This document shows positions 44,162 through 45,406 of a stretch of 45,406 nucleotides of DNA, one piece after another (the first letter of the stretch is position 1; every line of letters begins with the position of its first letter). The position numbers and the translations under genes are program-made. The notes beneath the pieces are model-generated. The model was not told the origin of the DNA. It ran no database searches and saw nothing but the letters and a program-made list of their open reading frames with translations. The stretch covers positions 1 through 45,406 of the forward strand of contig NZZV01000019.1 of assembly GCA_002698945.1 (NCBI GenBank). The letters are read 5' to 3'. This stretch comes from Acidimicrobiaceae bacterium. GTDB lineage: Bacteria; Actinomycetota; Acidimicrobiia; Acidimicrobiales; Ilumatobacteraceae.

Positions 44162-44557
44162 TCAGCGGACGTCGGTGGCGATCGCCGCGAGGACGCCGTT
44201 CACGAACCGGCCGGAATCGTCGGTCGAGAAGCGCTTCGCGAGTTCGACCGCCTCGTTGAGCACGACGGCGGTCGGCACGTGCGGCCGCTCGAGTAGTTCG
44301 TAGGCGCCGAGCCGCATCACGTTGAGGTCGAGCACCGGCATGCGCGCCAGGGTCCACCCTTTCGCACGTCCGGCGATCATCTCGTCGAGTCGTTCGAGGT
44401 GGTCTCCGACGCCGCGGACGAGTTCCTGGGTCAGTTCGTCGGGTTCGATGACCTGGAGGTCGATCGTGTCGACCGGTGCGATCCCCTTCGAGTGGGCTTC
44501 GTACAGCAGGTACAACGCACGCTCGCGCGCGTCGGACCGCTCGTCGGGGCGTTCCAT
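44162..44557 (-). CDS. nusB: transcription antitermination factor NusB
   Basis: A 131-aa helical RNA-binding protein that, with NusE, promotes rRNA antitermination. It has the N-terminal DARERALYLLYEA, the middle region of LDEMIAGRAKGWTLARMPVLDLNVMRLGAYELL, and the C-terminal PTAVVLNEAVELAKRFSTDDSGRFVNGVL. Length is normal. It follows efp by 13 bp in the pepQ-efp-nusB order usual for actinobacteria. Confidence 0.98.
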   Translation of the reverse strand: MERPDERSDARERALYLLYEAHSKGIAPVDTIDLQVIEPDELTQELVRGVGDHLERLDEMIAGRAKGWTLARMPVLDLNVMRLGAYELLERPHVPTAVVLNEAVELAKRFSTDDSGRFVNGVLAAIATDVR

Positions 44558-44570
44558 CAGGGTCGTCCGA

Positions 44571-45134
44571 TCAGACGCGCGTCATGTAGTCGCCGGTGCG
44601 GGTGTCGACCCGGATCTTCTCACCGGTCTCGATGAACAACGGCACGTTGACGACCTTGCCCGTCTCGAGCGTCGCCGGCTTCGTGGCACCGGTCTTGCGA
44701 TCGCCCTGGACGCCCGGCTCGGTGTCGGTGATCGTCAGCTCGACCGAGGCCGGGATCTCGACGCCGATGATCTCGCCGTCGTGGAACGCGACCTGCGCCG
44801 TCATGCCCTCGACCATGTAGTCGGCGGCATCGCCGAGCGCCACCGGCGCGACGTTCATCTGCTCGTACGACTCGTTGTTCATGAAGACGTAGTCGTCACC
44901 GTCGCGGTAGAGGAACTGCATGTCTTCGCGGCGGATGATCGCCTGCTCGACGCGGACTCCGGCGTTGAACGTGCGGTCGAACACGTTGCCCGACTTCACG
45001 TTGCGCAGCTTGGTGCGCACGAAGGCGCCGCCCTTGCCGGGCTTGACGTGCTGGAACTCGACGACCTGGAACAGGCCGTTGTCGAGTTCGAGGGTGATCC
45101 CGGTCTTCAGGTCGTTGGTGGTGATGGCAGGCAT
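44571..45134 (-). CDS. efp: elongation factor P
   Basis: A 187-aa three-domain tRNA-mimic that rescues ribosomes at polyproline. It begins [19 protein letters not shown]. The modification loop [16 protein letters not shown] has Lys in the usual site (KPGKG), and the C-terminal OB-fold ends [18 protein letters not shown] lies 6 nt before the ATG. Its start overlaps the end of pepQ by 28 bp. Confidence 0.98.
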   Translation of the reverse strand: MPAITTNDLKTGITLELDNGLFQVVEFQHVKPGKGGAFVRTKLRNVKSGNVFDRTFNAGVRVEQAIIRREDMQFLYRDGDDYVFMNNESYEQMNVAPVALGDAADYMVEGMTAQVAFHDGEIIGVEIPASVELTITDTEPGVQGDRKTGATKPATLETGKVVNVPLFIETGEKIRVDTRTGDYMTRV

Positions 45135-45406
45135 GGGGTGTCCTTGGGCGACTGTGTCAATACGCGGCAGCCGCCGCGCTCGACCTCGACGAGGTCTTCG
45201 ATGCGGAAGCCACCGAATCCGACACGATAGAGGCCAGGTTCGACAGTCACGACGTCGCCGGCGACGAGGGTCTGGGTGGACACCTGGGACTCGAACGGGT
45301 CTTCGTGGATGCGCAGGCCCACCCCGTGTCCCGTCGAGTGCAGGAACCAGTCGCCGTATCCGGCGTCGACGGCGAGCGAGCGACACGCCGCGTCGACCTC
45401 GGTCGC
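45107..45406 (-). CDS. pepQ: Xaa-Pro aminopeptidase/dipeptidase (M24 family), 3' part only
   Basis: The C-terminal 99 residues of an M24 metallopeptidase that cleaves X-Pro peptides; the rest lies beyond the window end. Metal-ligand motifs of the pita-bread fold are present: [15 protein letters not shown] (His), [20 protein letters not shown] (two Glu). The tail runs into efp by 28 bp. The gene order pepQ-efp-nusB supports the call. Confidence 0.9.
   Translation of the reverse strand, partial: ATEVDAACRSLAVDAGYGDWFLHSTGHGVGLRIHEDPFESQVSTQTLVAGDVVTVEPGLYRVGFGGFRIEDLVEVERGGCRVLTQSPKDTPCLPSPPTT

Overview
This is a high-GC chromosomal segment from an actinobacterium. The best fit is a member of the class Acidimicrobiia, perhaps Ilumatobacter-like, but that placement is inferred from gene content and style rather than from any marker search. 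Supporting signs are the actinobacterial integration host factor (mihF), a stand-alone F420 gamma-glutamyl ligase (cofE), menaquinone MenB, a 13E12/DUF222-HNH protein, a PriA without an ATP-binding P-loop, and many GTG starts placed 6-8 nt after a TANNNT-like -10 box, which suggests leaderless transcripts.

Layout, left to right. 1-3612 (+): enoyl-CoA hydratase, a 63-aa protein, then a coupled operon of truncated haemoglobin and a two-gene ABC-2 exporter. 3626-5422 (-): a SpoU-type RNA methyltransferase and menB, separated by a 29-bp perfect inverted repeat. 5493-7574 (+): cofE and a DUF222/HNH protein. 7576-11374 (-): an ACT-domain protein, pheT and pheS, with a possible leader ORF before pheS. 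11573-14204: a zinc alcohol dehydrogenase (-) divergent from a secreted peptidoglycan-binding/SGNH protein (+). 14212-16206 (-): infC-rpmI-rplT-tsnR, where infC appears to start at AUA and tsnR at CUG. 16444-18770: a DUF1844 protein (+), then hisG, a cold-shock-like protein and an alkyltransferase-like protein (-), then cytidine deaminase (+). 18793-21720 (-): a tightly coupled def-fmt-rsmB-mogA operon. 21740-23697: a 16S-type methyltransferase (+), a small HNH protein (-) and a DUF1254/DUF1214 protein (+).

23716-38011 (-) is one long housekeeping run in transcription order pyrR-pyrB-[orf76]-pyrC-[orf199]-carA-carB-pyrD-mihF-gmk-rpoZ-coaBC-metK-priA. It makes UMP precursors, SAM, CoA precursors and GDP, plus RNA-polymerase omega and a nucleoid protein. 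A PyrR-type RNA hairpin sits directly before the pyrR ribosome binding site. 38086-45406 holds a histidine phosphatase (-), an N-acyl-D-amino-acid deacylase-like amidohydrolase (+), two coupled GT-C-like membrane proteins (-), nusB, efp and the 3' part of pepQ (all -).

The least explained part is the pyr operon. Two repeat-built reading frames, orf76 between pyrB and pyrC and orf199 between pyrC and carA, fit start-to-stop between their neighbours. All repeat spacings are multiples of three. orf76 has a good Shine-Dalgarno sequence and repeats a VVDLIAWVS peptide four times, each copy using the rare TTA leucine codon. Whether these are translated coupling/attenuation devices or DNA repeat arrays that happen to stay open is the main question raised by this window. 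No rRNA, tRNA, CRISPR array, complete insertion sequence or prophage was seen.
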